The notes beneath the pieces are model-generated. The model was not told the DNA's origin. It did not search any database and saw nothing but the letters and a program-made list of their open reading frames with translations. Shown piece by piece: positions 14,479 to 22,035 of a stretch of 24,979 bases of DNA. This stretch comes from CALJGI01 sp047618115. Its GTDB lineage: Bacteria > Pseudomonadota > Gammaproteobacteria > Pseudomonadales > Halieaceae. The stretch's first letter is position 1. Each line of letters opens with the position of its first letter. Location: assembly GCA_047618115.1 (NCBI GenBank), contig JBLHKV010000018.1, positions 1 to 24,979 on the forward strand, in the 5' to 3' direction. Made by a program: the position numbers and the translations under genes.

Positions 14479-14494
14479 TGAAATAGCTGTCACA
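14479..14494 (-). promoter_or_regulatory. Possible CRP/Vfr site upstream of aroQ
   Basis: Minus-strand TGTGA, six bases, TTTCA (plus: TGAAA-N6-TCACA) matches the TGTGA-N6-TCACA consensus at 8 of 10 positions and lies about 40-56 bases before the aroQ ATG. This is a pattern match only. The rest of 14439-14680 shows a short GGTGC-TGAA-GCACC hairpin (near 14595-14610) and no gene. Confidence 0.25.
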
Positions 14495-14680
14495 GTCCAC
14501 CTCGTAGCAATATTGCTGCACATTAATGGACAATGCCGACACGTTTGCGGACGTTTAGCAAATTTGGTGTTTTCCGTGCTGGGTGGGAATAAGTTGGTGC
14601 TGAAGCACCTAAAATTTTAAACTTCTGATAAAGTCGGTAGAAGCTAGCTAAAAATGGTCACATGTTCTGTAAAATAGCTG

Positions 14681-16411
14681 CTAGAGGCTATTGATGGCCT
14701 CGCGCACTATACCCGGTGTCAGTATTTGCGGCAAAATTAGCGCCGGCTTGCTCGGGTCGGCGGGAAACGCCAAATATAGAGGGATGCCTGTGCGATCGTA
14801 ATCCTCCAGGAGGGCGGCGATGGTCGGGTCATAATTGGTCCAGTCGGCTTTCAGATAGGTGACCTGGTCGCTGTTCAGCAAGGCTTTTATCTCGGGCTGT
14901 GACAGCGTCGCCCGTTCGTTGGCGATACAGGTGATACACCAATCTGCGGTTACATTAAGGAATACCACCTGGCCCGATTCACGTAAACCGAGCAAGCGCT
15001 CCTGTGAATAAGCGCCCGTGTTCGTGTCGACATCGAGACTGGCCGCACGGGTTGGCAGATTCAACATGACCATCGCCGCCAGCGCCAGACACGCCAGTGC
15101 CCATGCCCTGCGCCAAAGGCTCGCCGACCACAGCCAAAGCGCCAGTGCCAGTGCCAGACATCCGATAAGAGCCATTGCCATGCCATCGACACCCGTTTGA
15201 CGGCCGGCAACCCAGAGTAACCAAACCACCGTAGCGTAAAGAGGGAATGCCAGTGCCTGTTTCAGTAGTTCCATCCAGGGGCCGGGTTTCGGCATGAGCT
15301 CGCGAAACCGTCGCGAGTAGCTGAGCAACAACATGGGCGCCGCCATTCCCGCTCCCAGCGCGGCAAAGACCAGAAGTCCGACCTGGGGCGGTTGGGTTAT
15401 GGCAAAGCCGAGTGCAGTCCCCATGAACGGGGCGGTGCAGGGGCTGGCGACTACCGTGGCCAGCACCCCGGTAAAAAAGCTTCCGGAGTAACCCTTTTGG
15501 TTGGCAAGGTCGTTGCCAACGCCCATCAGGCTGCCACCAAAGTGGACCAGCCCCGAAAGGCTCAGACCCATTGCAAAGAACAGGTAGGCAAGAGCGGTAA
15601 TAAAGATGGGCGATTGCAGCTGAAACCCCCAGCCTACCGCCTGGCCAGCTTCCTTGAGCCCGATCAGTACAGATGCGATCAACACGAAGCTGACGACCAC
15701 GCCGGCGGAATACACCCAGCCGTGGACATGTTTATTGTGGTCTTCTCCGCCGGCAAAACTCAACACCTTTAGCGAGAGAATGGGGAAGACACAGGGCATC
15801 AAATTCAGAATAGTGCCGCCTGCAAATGCCAGAACTATCATATACAGCAGCGTCGTCAGGGTTAGCGGCTGAGCTTCATCCTTGTCGGGTACTTGCCCCG
15901 TTTTTGGCGCCGCATCTCCGTTAACCTCGGCGCGTGTCGTGCGGGCAATCGTGCCGTTGACAGTATTGACACGAAAGTACTCGCGCTGCGGGGGATAACA
16001 TAAGCCAGCGTCCGCACAGCCCTGCGAAGTGGCCACGAAGAGGAGCGACTCACTGGCACGTGCGAGTGTGAGGCTGATGTCGGCGTTGAAGTAATACACT
16101 TCCTGTTCGCCGAAATACTCGTCCTCATGACTTACCCCCACAGGGAACGAGGGCTCCACGGCAATTTCGCCCTCGGCGTCGCTGAGCTGCCACTTAAAGC
16201 GGCTTTGGTAGAGGTAGTAATCCGGTGCTATTTGCCAGTAAACGCGCAGAGTGGTTGGGTCGATAACGTCAACCGCGAGTTGATAGGCCTCTTCTACAGG
16301 TAAAAATGCTTCTGCATTGCTGCTGGCGTCGGCAGCAAAGGGATTGCTCTCCGCTTGGGCGATGCTCCAGATGGGCTGCAGACACAGCAACAAAACAACA
16401 AACAGGCGCAT
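14681..16411 (-). CDS. dsbD: Thiol:disulfide interchange protein DsbD
   Basis: 576 residues, full length. It moves electrons from cytoplasmic thioredoxin across the inner membrane to periplasmic thiol proteins, including the c-type cytochrome maturation route. All three domains are visible. A signal peptide (about 1-20) leads to a periplasmic alpha domain with Cys132 and Cys138 (GCADAGLCYPP). An eight-helix membrane domain follows, with Cys207 (NLMPCVFP) and Cys325 (ASPCTAPF). The C-terminal thioredoxin-like gamma domain has WCITC (Cys492/Cys495). The gamma motif sits in NVTADWCITC, which is closer to DsbD relatives such as ScsB than to the E. coli WCVAC context. The gene is divergent from a copper-chaperone gene and lies upstream of aroQ on the same strand, as in Pseudomonas (dipZ next to aroQ). 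Confidence 0.95.
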   Translation of the reverse strand: MRLFVVLLLCLQPIWSIAQAESNPFAADASSNAEAFLPVEEAYQLAVDVIDPTTLRVYWQIAPDYYLYQSRFKWQLSDAEGEIAVEPSFPVGVSHEDEYFGEQEVYYFNADISLTLARASESLLFVATSQGCADAGLCYPPQREYFRVNTVNGTIARTTRAEVNGDAAPKTGQVPDKDEAQPLTLTTLLYMIVLAFAGGTILNLMPCVFPILSLKVLSFAGGEDHNKHVHGWVYSAGVVVSFVLIASVLIGLKEAGQAVGWGFQLQSPIFITALAYLFFAMGLSLSGLVHFGGSLMGVGNDLANQKGYSGSFFTGVLATVVASPCTAPFMGTALGFAITQPPQVGLLVFAALGAGMAAPMLLLSYSRRFRELMPKPGPWMELLKQALAFPLYATVVWLLWVAGRQTGVDGMAMALIGCLALALALWLWSASLWRRAWALACLALAAMVMLNLPTRAASLDVDTNTGAYSQERLLGLRESGQVVFLNVTADWCITCIANERATLSQPEIKALLNSDQVTYLKADWTNYDPTIAALLEDYDRTGIPLYLAFPADPSKPALILPQILTPGIVREAINSL

Positions 16412-16589
16412 TTAGACTCCACAACTTCAGATCAGTGATGTTTCGACAGGCAAGCACTGAAATGTTTCCGCATCATCTCAGCTTTTTTGTACAGCTCATT
16501 GTACGTGGTTTTCGAGGGTTCGCCACCGGGAGGAAGCAAGCAGCCGTCTCTATTGCGGGCTGGGGACGGCTGATCTGCTGTGGGGGAGG

Positions 16590-16598
16590 TGATATAAT
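16590..16598 (+). promoter_or_regulatory. Extended -10 promoter for the PCuAC gene
   Basis: TGATATAAT at 16590-16598 is a perfect consensus -10 (TATAAT) with the TG extension. The -35 region (CTGATC, 16570-16575) is weak. Transcription would start near 16605, which favours the ATG at 16623 with a short leader rather than the ATG at 16608. Confidence 0.5.
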
Positions 16599-16622
16599 GG
16601 CCGATCGATGTGTGAGGTGCCG

Positions 16623-17060
16623 ATGATTCGATTTATACTACTTATGTGTGGCTGTGTTATAGGGTCCGCGTGGGCAGATAGTACGCTGACAGTGGAGGGT
16701 GCCTGGCTGCGAGCCACGCCTCCCGGCCAGCAGATGGCGGCAGGCTACATGGGCTTGATCAACTCCGGCACCACGGTGATCACTGTGGTGGGCGTCACCA
16801 CAGACGTCGCTGCCCACGCTGAAATCCACCGCAGCACCACGCAAGACGGTATGAGTGGAATGCGCCCAGCAGGCCCTGTGTCTATTGCCGCGGGTAGTCA
16901 CTATTTGCTGCAGCCAGGGGGCTCTCATCTTATGTTGATGGGTGTCAAGGATGCATTGGTGGAAGGTGATAGCATAGACATAGCGTTATTATTGGGCGAT
17001 GGGACAACGTTGCTACTGACAGTACCTGTGCACCGCACAGCGCCTGGAGTACACAAGTGA
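16623..17060 (+). CDS. Periplasmic copper chaperone PCuAC
   Basis: 145 residues from ATG at 16623, selected because GAGG lies 5 bases upstream and a clean signal peptide (about 1-18, ending SAWA) begins there; an in-frame ATG at 16608 would add five residues. PCuAC proteins bind Cu(I) in the periplasm and deliver it toward the CuA site of cytochrome c oxidase. The ligand pattern is exact: His, ten residues, Met, 21 residues, His-Leu-Met (IHRST...GMRPAG... then GGSHLMLMG). A beta-sandwich-like PLTVEGAWLRATPPGQ start is typical of the family. It is followed after 9 bases by the DUF2333 gene and is divergent from dsbD; both neighbours act in periplasmic or envelope biology. Confidence 0.93.
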   Translation: MIRFILLMCGCVIGSAWADSTLTVEGAWLRATPPGQQMAAGYMGLINSGTTVITVVGVTTDVAAHAEIHRSTTQDGMSGMRPAGPVSIAAGSHYLLQPGGSHLMLMGVKDALVEGDSIDIALLLGDGTTLLLTVPVHRTAPGVHK

Positions 17061-17069
17061 GAGAGCAAG

Positions 17070-18104
17070 ATGGCAGTTGAAGATGTAAAAGAAAATATCG
17101 CCGATAGCTGGGATGGATTTCGCGATCGTTTCTCCAGTGCCGGCAGTATCCGCGGATGGGTGGCGGCAATTGGAGTTTACCTGATTGTAGCCGTTGCCGT
17201 CGGAATATACTGGAGCGGCCAGCCCGATGCATTTGAACCCAGGCAGCTCAGCGGGATTCGGGCCAACGTGGTTGGTTCCACCACAACCTTGACGCTAATG
17301 AAGGTGACGACAACGTTACTGGATAAGCCCGGCGGTTACCTCACCAACGACATCTTCCCGCCCGGCGTGTGGCTGGACAATATTCCTAACTGGGAGTTTG
17401 GGGCGCTACAGCAATTGCGGGATCTCACCCGGGTGATGCGCGAATCCATCAGTCGCTCCCAATCACAATCCAGAGAGGACCCCGACCTGGCCCTGGCTGG
17501 GCCACGGTTTTTCTACGACCACAAAAATTGGGCGCTGCCGGCTTCGGAGTCAGAGTACCGCGACGGCATACGTTTTCTAGAAAGCTACCACAAGCGCCTG
17601 ATCGACAGCGCAGATAGCGACGCTCAATTTTATGCTCGTGCGGATAACCTGCGAGTCTGGTTGGGTAGCGTTGAGAGCCGTCTCGGCAGCCTCTCGCAAC
17701 GACTGACGGCCAGCGTTGGCCAGCGTCGTCTCAATACCGATCTCGCTGGTGATAGCGCTGCCACTCAGGCGACTGCCGGATCTTCAGAAATGGAAATCAA
17801 AACCCCATGGACTGAAATCGATGACGTCTTCTTCGAAGCGCGCGGCTCTACCTGGGCACTCATCCACTTCTTGAAAGCCATCGAGGTAGATTTTGCCGAC
17901 GTGCTGGCAAAGAAAAATGCAAAAATCAGCGTGCAGCAAATTGTGCGCGAGCTCGAAGCCACCCAGGAGTCAGTCTATAGTCCGATAATTCTCAATGGCG
18001 GTGGATTTGGCTTTGTTGCCAACCACTCCTTGACCATGGCCTCTTATATCTCCAGGGCTAACGCAGCCATTATCGACTTGAGAGACTTGCTCTCTCAGGG
18101 TTAG
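17070..18104 (+). CDS. DUF2333 inner-membrane protein
   Basis: 344 residues from ATG at 17070, with GAGAG just upstream. A short cytoplasmic N-terminus leads to one membrane helix (about 28-48, GWVAAIGVYLIVAVAVGIYW), then a large extracytoplasmic helical domain. The C-terminal half has conserved DUF2333 features: TPWTEIDDVFFEARGSTWAL followed by the LKAIEVDFADVL helix, and a HSLTMASYISRANAAIIDLRDLL tail. No catalytic motif is seen and the function of the family is not known to me. It is the second gene after the copper chaperone on the same strand. A 7-bp inverted repeat, TGAGAGA/TCTCTCA (18079-18097), covers its last codons and may help end transcription, though no T run follows. Confidence 0.9.
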   Translation: MAVEDVKENIADSWDGFRDRFSSAGSIRGWVAAIGVYLIVAVAVGIYWSGQPDAFEPRQLSGIRANVVGSTTTLTLMKVTTTLLDKPGGYLTNDIFPPGVWLDNIPNWEFGALQQLRDLTRVMRESISRSQSQSREDPDLALAGPRFFYDHKNWALPASESEYRDGIRFLESYHKRLIDSADSDAQFYARADNLRVWLGSVESRLGSLSQRLTASVGQRRLNTDLAGDSAATQATAGSSEMEIKTPWTEIDDVFFEARGSTWALIHFLKAIEVDFADVLAKKNAKISVQQIVRELEATQESVYSPIILNGGGFGFVANHSLTMASYISRANAAIIDLRDLLSQG

Positions 18105-18115
18105 TTGACGCTCCC

Positions 18116-18457
18116 TTACCTTCTGTAGCGCAATCGGGTTCCTGTCTCCAAAGAGAGCCTGATTTCCTCGGGGCTGAGCTGGTCCGGAAAATAGCAACCC
18201 GAGATCTTGGCGTCGATGATGCTGGCACCCTCGAGGTTTGTATTGCGAAAATCTATGCCCTTCAATTCAGAATTCCGGAAATAGGAATCACTGAAATCCA
18301 GCCCATCTGCATTGAGATTACGCAGGTCTCGGCCGCGGTAATCACCGCTTCGCAGGTTGGAGGTATCGATGGTTTCGCGTGCCACATTAAATTCGGCGAT
18401 AAGCTCGTTGCGCAACATCTGATATAAAGGGTCTTCTGATATAGTAGGCTTGCCCAT
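18116..18457 (-). CDS. Small pentapeptide-repeat protein
   Basis: 113 residues from ATG at 18457 (MGKPTISEDP), preferred over a longer in-frame reading to 18514 because a purine-rich AAGAGAG lies just upstream. An N-terminal helix (about 8-28) leads into ten tandem pentapeptide units (about 38-88) with centres Tyr, Leu, Ala, Phe, Phe, Leu, Phe, Leu, Ile, Ile. Ten units make only about 2.5 turns of the usual four-sided beta-solenoid, followed by a Cys and a C-terminal cap (SPEEIRLSLETGTRLRYRR). Larger relatives (Qnr, MfpA) mimic DNA and protect gyrase; this one is too short to claim that. It is divergent from polB and convergent with DUF2333. Its role is unknown. Confidence 0.82.
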   Translation of the reverse strand: MGKPTISEDPLYQMLRNELIAEFNVARETIDTSNLRSGDYRGRDLRNLNADGLDFSDSYFRNSELKGIDFRNTNLEGASIIDAKISGCYFPDQLSPEEIRLSLETGTRLRYRR

Positions 18458-18555
18458 GACAGCTCTCTTATTTATCTCTTCCCTACAGGGTAGCTGAGCA
18501 CGTCGTGGAATCACAGCCTGCCCTGGCTACTTTTTGAACCCGTGCACGGAAATTG

Positions 18556-20925
18556 ATGGTGAGTAACGACCTCGAAGGCTTTATCTTGTCCCGCCACTGG
18601 CAAGACCGCCAGTCGGGTCTGGAGCTAGAGGTGTGGCTGAGTACCGCTTCCGGGGTGGTCAAACTAGTATTTGATCATCAGCAAAGTGTGTTCTTTGTGG
18701 AATCGCATTTGCTGGAACGTGCGCAGCAAGTGTTGCCCTCCAGCGCCAAGTGGCGAGTGAAGGGTCTGGAGTTAAGCAGTTTCGGCGGTGAATCCGTGCA
18801 CGGTTTCTATTTCGATAGTCGCAAGGATTGTTATCGCGCCCGAGACTTACTCGAGGCACAAGACATCGAGGTTTTTGAAGGCGACATCAACCCCGTGGAG
18901 CGCTTTTTGATGGAGCGCTTTGTGCGCGGCTCGCTCCGCGCTCACGGTGAGTTGAAACAACTCCGACACTACTCCGAAATACGCAATCCCAAAGTGACTC
19001 ACTCGAGTTGGCGGCCCGAACTTCGCATGGTGTCTCTGGATATCGAAACCGCCATCGACCACCTGGAACTGTACTCAATTGGCCTTTACTACGAGGAGGA
19101 CGGCCGGCGGACTCGACGGGTTTTTGTCGTCGCCGATTCACAGCGCTGGGGTTCCGTGCTACCCGAGTATGCAGTGGCCTGCGAATCCGAGCGCCAGGTG
19201 CTTGCCGAGTTCCTGCTTTGGTTGGTCGAGTACGACCCCGATGTTTTGATCGGGTGGAATGTCGTTAACTTTGATATGTGGTACCTGCAACGGGTTGCCG
19301 ACAAACACCGTATACCCTTCACCCTGGGCCGCGATGCGCGGGACGCGATCTGGCGAACGCTGGACGACGAGGGCGAGCGTCGCCAAGTATTGGTGCCCGG
19401 TCGGGTCGTGCTGGACGGCATCGAAGTGCTGAGAGCGGCAACCTACCGGTTTGAGAGCTACTCGCTTGAAAATGTCGCCAGAGAAGTACTCGGTTCCGGC
19501 AAGTTATTAAAGGGCAGCGGTCGCGGTGAGCAAATCACCGAGCTGTTCGAAAACGATAAGGCGGGCCTGGTGGTCTACAACATTCGCGATTGTGAATTGG
19601 TCTGGGATATTTTTCGCGAGCGGGGATTGCTCGATTTCGCAGTAGCGCGCTGTCATCTGACCGGCCTCGCCATGTCGCGCTTGGGCGGTTCGGTTGCCGC
19701 CTTTGACAATCTCTACCTGCCGCGCCTGCATCGTCGCGGCTACGTGGCACCGAACGCGAGTTCAATTCACCTGGATAGCCCCGGTGGCTTCGTTATGAGC
19801 TCGCAACCGGGCATCTTTCGGCATGTATTGGTGCTCGACTTTAAAAGCCTGTACCCCAGCATTATCAGAACCTTTGGCATCGACCCCCTGGGTCTGGCGC
19901 TGGCAGACAACGCCGGCGAGACCATGGAGGATGCGATTCCAGGCTACGATGGAGCCAGTTTCCCCCGTGAAGGTCACCTGCTGCCCGACATCATTAAAGA
20001 GCTCTGGGCGAGTCGCGACGCGGCCAAGCAGGCCGGCGATGAGGCATCGTCTCAAGCGATAAAAATTATCATGAGCTCGTTTTATGGCGTACTGGGCACA
20101 CCGGGCTGCCGCTTCTTTGATTCGCGCCTGGCCAGTTCCATAACCCGCCGCGGTCACCAGATTTTGAAAGACACGCGCGACTGGATCGAGCAACAGGGGT
20201 TTTCGGTAATCTACGGCGATACAGACTCCGTATTTGTCTGGGTGGAACATGCCGAGAACGACGAGCAGGCCAGATCGGTGGGTACCGAGCTCGCTAGCGG
20301 GTTGAACCAGTGGTGGCAGCAGCGACTGCGCGAGCAGTTTGATCTGGACAGCGTGCTGGAGATCGAGTTCGAAACGCACTATCAGCAATTTCTAATGCCA
20401 ACCCTGCGCGGATCTGAACAGGGGAGTGCGAAGCGCTATGCCGGCGTTGTAGAGAAGGGGGGCAAGCTGGAGCTGGTGTTCAAGGGTTTGGAAAACGTCA
20501 GGACCGACTGGACTCCGCTGGCTCGTGAATTTCAGATGGAACTATACCGTCGCGTCTTCTTCGACGAACCCTACGTGGAGTACGTGAAAGATGTCACCAA
20601 CACTCTTCGCGAAGGGAGGGCAGATGACAAATTGATTTACCGCAAGCGCTTGCGCCGCAAACTCGGTGATTACCAGCGCAATATCCCACCGCACGTGCAG
20701 GCGGCGCGATTGGCCAGTGAGAGGGGCCTGGAAGTTCCGCGGCGCGGCGACTGGATAAGTTATGTGATCACCCGTAGCGGCGCCGAACCTGCAGATGGTC
20801 CGGTGGGAGCTTTGGATTACCAGCACTACATCGATGCGCAGCTGACGCCGGTGGCCGATGGAATTTTACATTTTCTGGGCACCAGCTACGCTGATATCGC
20901 CGGTGCTCAGATCAAACTCTTGTGA
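18556..20925 (+). CDS. polB: DNA polymerase II
   Basis: 789 residues from ATG at 18556 (a TTG one codon earlier is in frame); E. coli PolB has 783. This family B polymerase with proofreading exonuclease is used in replication restart and translesion synthesis. Exonuclease motifs are all intact: SLDIET (about 160-165), GWNVVNFDMWYL (about 233-244) and VYNIRDCELVW (about 340-350). Polymerase motifs are also intact: DFKSLYPSIIRTF with catalytic Asp (about 428), KIIMSSFYGVLG, and YGDTDSVFVW with the two catalytic Asp. It is therefore predicted to be fully active for both functions. GGAA upstream is a modest ribosome binding site. No LexA-type operator (CTGT-N8-ACAG) was found in the 98 bases between it and the divergent pentapeptide gene. 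Confidence 0.97.
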   Translation: MVSNDLEGFILSRHWQDRQSGLELEVWLSTASGVVKLVFDHQQSVFFVESHLLERAQQVLPSSAKWRVKGLELSSFGGESVHGFYFDSRKDCYRARDLLEAQDIEVFEGDINPVERFLMERFVRGSLRAHGELKQLRHYSEIRNPKVTHSSWRPELRMVSLDIETAIDHLELYSIGLYYEEDGRRTRRVFVVADSQRWGSVLPEYAVACESERQVLAEFLLWLVEYDPDVLIGWNVVNFDMWYLQRVADKHRIPFTLGRDARDAIWRTLDDEGERRQVLVPGRVVLDGIEVLRAATYRFESYSLENVAREVLGSGKLLKGSGRGEQITELFENDKAGLVVYNIRDCELVWDIFRERGLLDFAVARCHLTGLAMSRLGGSVAAFDNLYLPRLHRRGYVAPNASSIHLDSPGGFVMSSQPGIFRHVLVLDFKSLYPSIIRTFGIDPLGLALADNAGETMEDAIPGYDGASFPREGHLLPDIIKELWASRDAAKQAGDEASSQAIKIIMSSFYGVLGTPGCRFFDSRLASSITRRGHQILKDTRDWIEQQGFSVIYGDTDSVFVWVEHAENDEQARSVGTELASGLNQWWQQRLREQFDLDSVLEIEFETHYQQFLMPTLRGSEQGSAKRYAGVVEKGGKLELVFKGLENVRTDWTPLAREFQMELYRRVFFDEPYVEYVKDVTNTLREGRADDKLIYRKRLRRKLGDYQRNIPPHVQAARLASERGLEVPRRGDWISYVITRSGAEPADGPVGALDYQHYIDAQLTPVADGILHFLGTSYADIAGAQIKLL

Positions 20926-20936
20926 TAGATGCCAGC

Positions 20937-21944
20937 TTAGCCGCGCTGGTTTTGAAAGGCCTGTAGCAACGCCACGTGCTGGTGTGCTGCCAGTCTTGGG
21001 CCGTATTGTGCAACGACCTGGGCCGCCCCCAGGCTGGCCAGTTCGCCGGCCTCGCGGTAGCTGTAGCCATGGGTGATGGCATATAGAAAGGCTCCGGCAA
21101 ACATATCACCCGCACCATTAGTGTCGATCGCGGTAACCGCGTGAGCGGCAATTTTCGATAACTCCGTGCCATCGTAGACCAGCGAGCCCTCGGCGCCCAG
21201 CGTGATGGCAAAGGTGCGGGCGACTTTTTTCAGGGCGTCAACGGCGGTATCGAGATTATCGGTATCGGCCCAAAATTTAGCTTCAGCTTCATTGCAAAAC
21301 ACCAGATCGACGCCGTCCCCGAGCATCTCCTGCAGACCATCCTTGAAGAATTCGACCATACCAGGGTCGGAAAAACTCATGGCTGTTTTGACCTGATGCT
21401 GCTCCGCCAGCTCGCGGGTTTTTATCGCAGCGGCTCGACCGGTGGGGGAGGTCACCAGATAACCCTCCAGGTAGACATATTCAGAGTCGGCTATCGCGGC
21501 CGGGCTCAGCTCCGCCACCGATAGCGATTCGCTGATACCCAGATAAGTATTCATGCTGCGTTCTGCATCCGCGGTGATTAGCACCAGACAGCGACCGGTG
21601 ATGCCCTCTTGGCGGTCGTCGCCAAGGTTGCAATCGACCCCGGCCTCGCGCATGTCCTTGACGTAAAAATCGCCATCGGGATCGTTTGAAACTTTACAGG
21701 AGTAGAATGCCTCGCCACCAAAGTAGCTCGAGGCGATGATGCTGTTGGCGCCGCTGCCGCCGCTGGCGCGACTGGCGGCGACCAGGTGGTTGCTCAGGAA
21801 CTTGATTAGCTCTGCTTGACGGGGTGCGTCGACCAGGGTCATCAGGCTTTTTTCCACGCCCATTGTGTTGAGTTCCTCGTCGCTTACCTCAATCTCGGTG
21901 TCGACCAGAGCGTTGCCAATTCCATAAACGTGATACTTGCGCAT
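20937..21944 (-). CDS. PfkB-family carbohydrate kinase, adenosine kinase-like
   Basis: 335 residues from ATG at 21944 (MRKYHVYGIGNAL), supported by AGGACAG upstream; a longer frame to 21998 adds 18 non-conserved residues. The ribokinase/PfkB fold is clear: an N-terminal GIGNALVDTEIEV, the signature-1 stretch SGGSGANSIIASSYFGG (about 61-77), and signature 2 DTNGAGDMFAGAF (about 274-286) with the catalytic Asp280 and anion hole. The layout resembles bacterial adenosine kinases and related sugar kinases; the substrate cannot be fixed from sequence alone. It is convergent with polB (11 bases apart) and divergent from mrcB. A candidate promoter (TGTACA at 22020-22025, 17 bases, GATAAT at 21997-22002, minus strand) lies in the shared 91-base gap. 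Confidence 0.92.
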   Translation of the reverse strand: MRKYHVYGIGNALVDTEIEVSDEELNTMGVEKSLMTLVDAPRQAELIKFLSNHLVAASRASGGSGANSIIASSYFGGEAFYSCKVSNDPDGDFYVKDMREAGVDCNLGDDRQEGITGRCLVLITADAERSMNTYLGISESLSVAELSPAAIADSEYVYLEGYLVTSPTGRAAAIKTRELAEQHQVKTAMSFSDPGMVEFFKDGLQEMLGDGVDLVFCNEAEAKFWADTDNLDTAVDALKKVARTFAITLGAEGSLVYDGTELSKIAAHAVTAIDTNGAGDMFAGAFLYAITHGYSYREAGELASLGAAQVVAQYGPRLAAHQHVALLQAFQNQRG

Positions 21945-21996
21945 AACTGTCCTGTTGTGAGGGCATAAACTGCGGAGCCCATAAATAGCGGCGCTC

Positions 21997-22025
21997 ATTA
22001 TCGCGGCTGCCCGGCTTGCTGTACA
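21997..22025 (-). promoter_or_regulatory. Candidate promoter of the PfkB-family kinase
   Basis: Minus-strand TGTACA (22025-22020) and GATAAT (22002-21997) are 17 bases apart, matching the sigma-70 hexamers at 4 and 5 of 6 positions, about 50 bases before the ATG at 21944. Confidence 0.3.
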
Positions 22026-22035
22026 CTGCGTGCCG

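Noticed and set aside
14595..14614. Short GGTGC-TGAA-GCACC hairpin as an intrinsic terminator
   Set aside because: Only 5 bp, no convincing T run on the strand of dsbD, and no plus-strand gene ends there.
18458..18555. LexA operator before polB, as in E. coli
   Set aside because: No CTGT-N8-ACAG-like sequence found; SOS control cannot be claimed from this gap.
19762..20388. Long minus-strand open frame (208 codons) opposite polB
   Set aside because: Mirrors conserved DNA polymerase II motifs; no domain pattern of its own.
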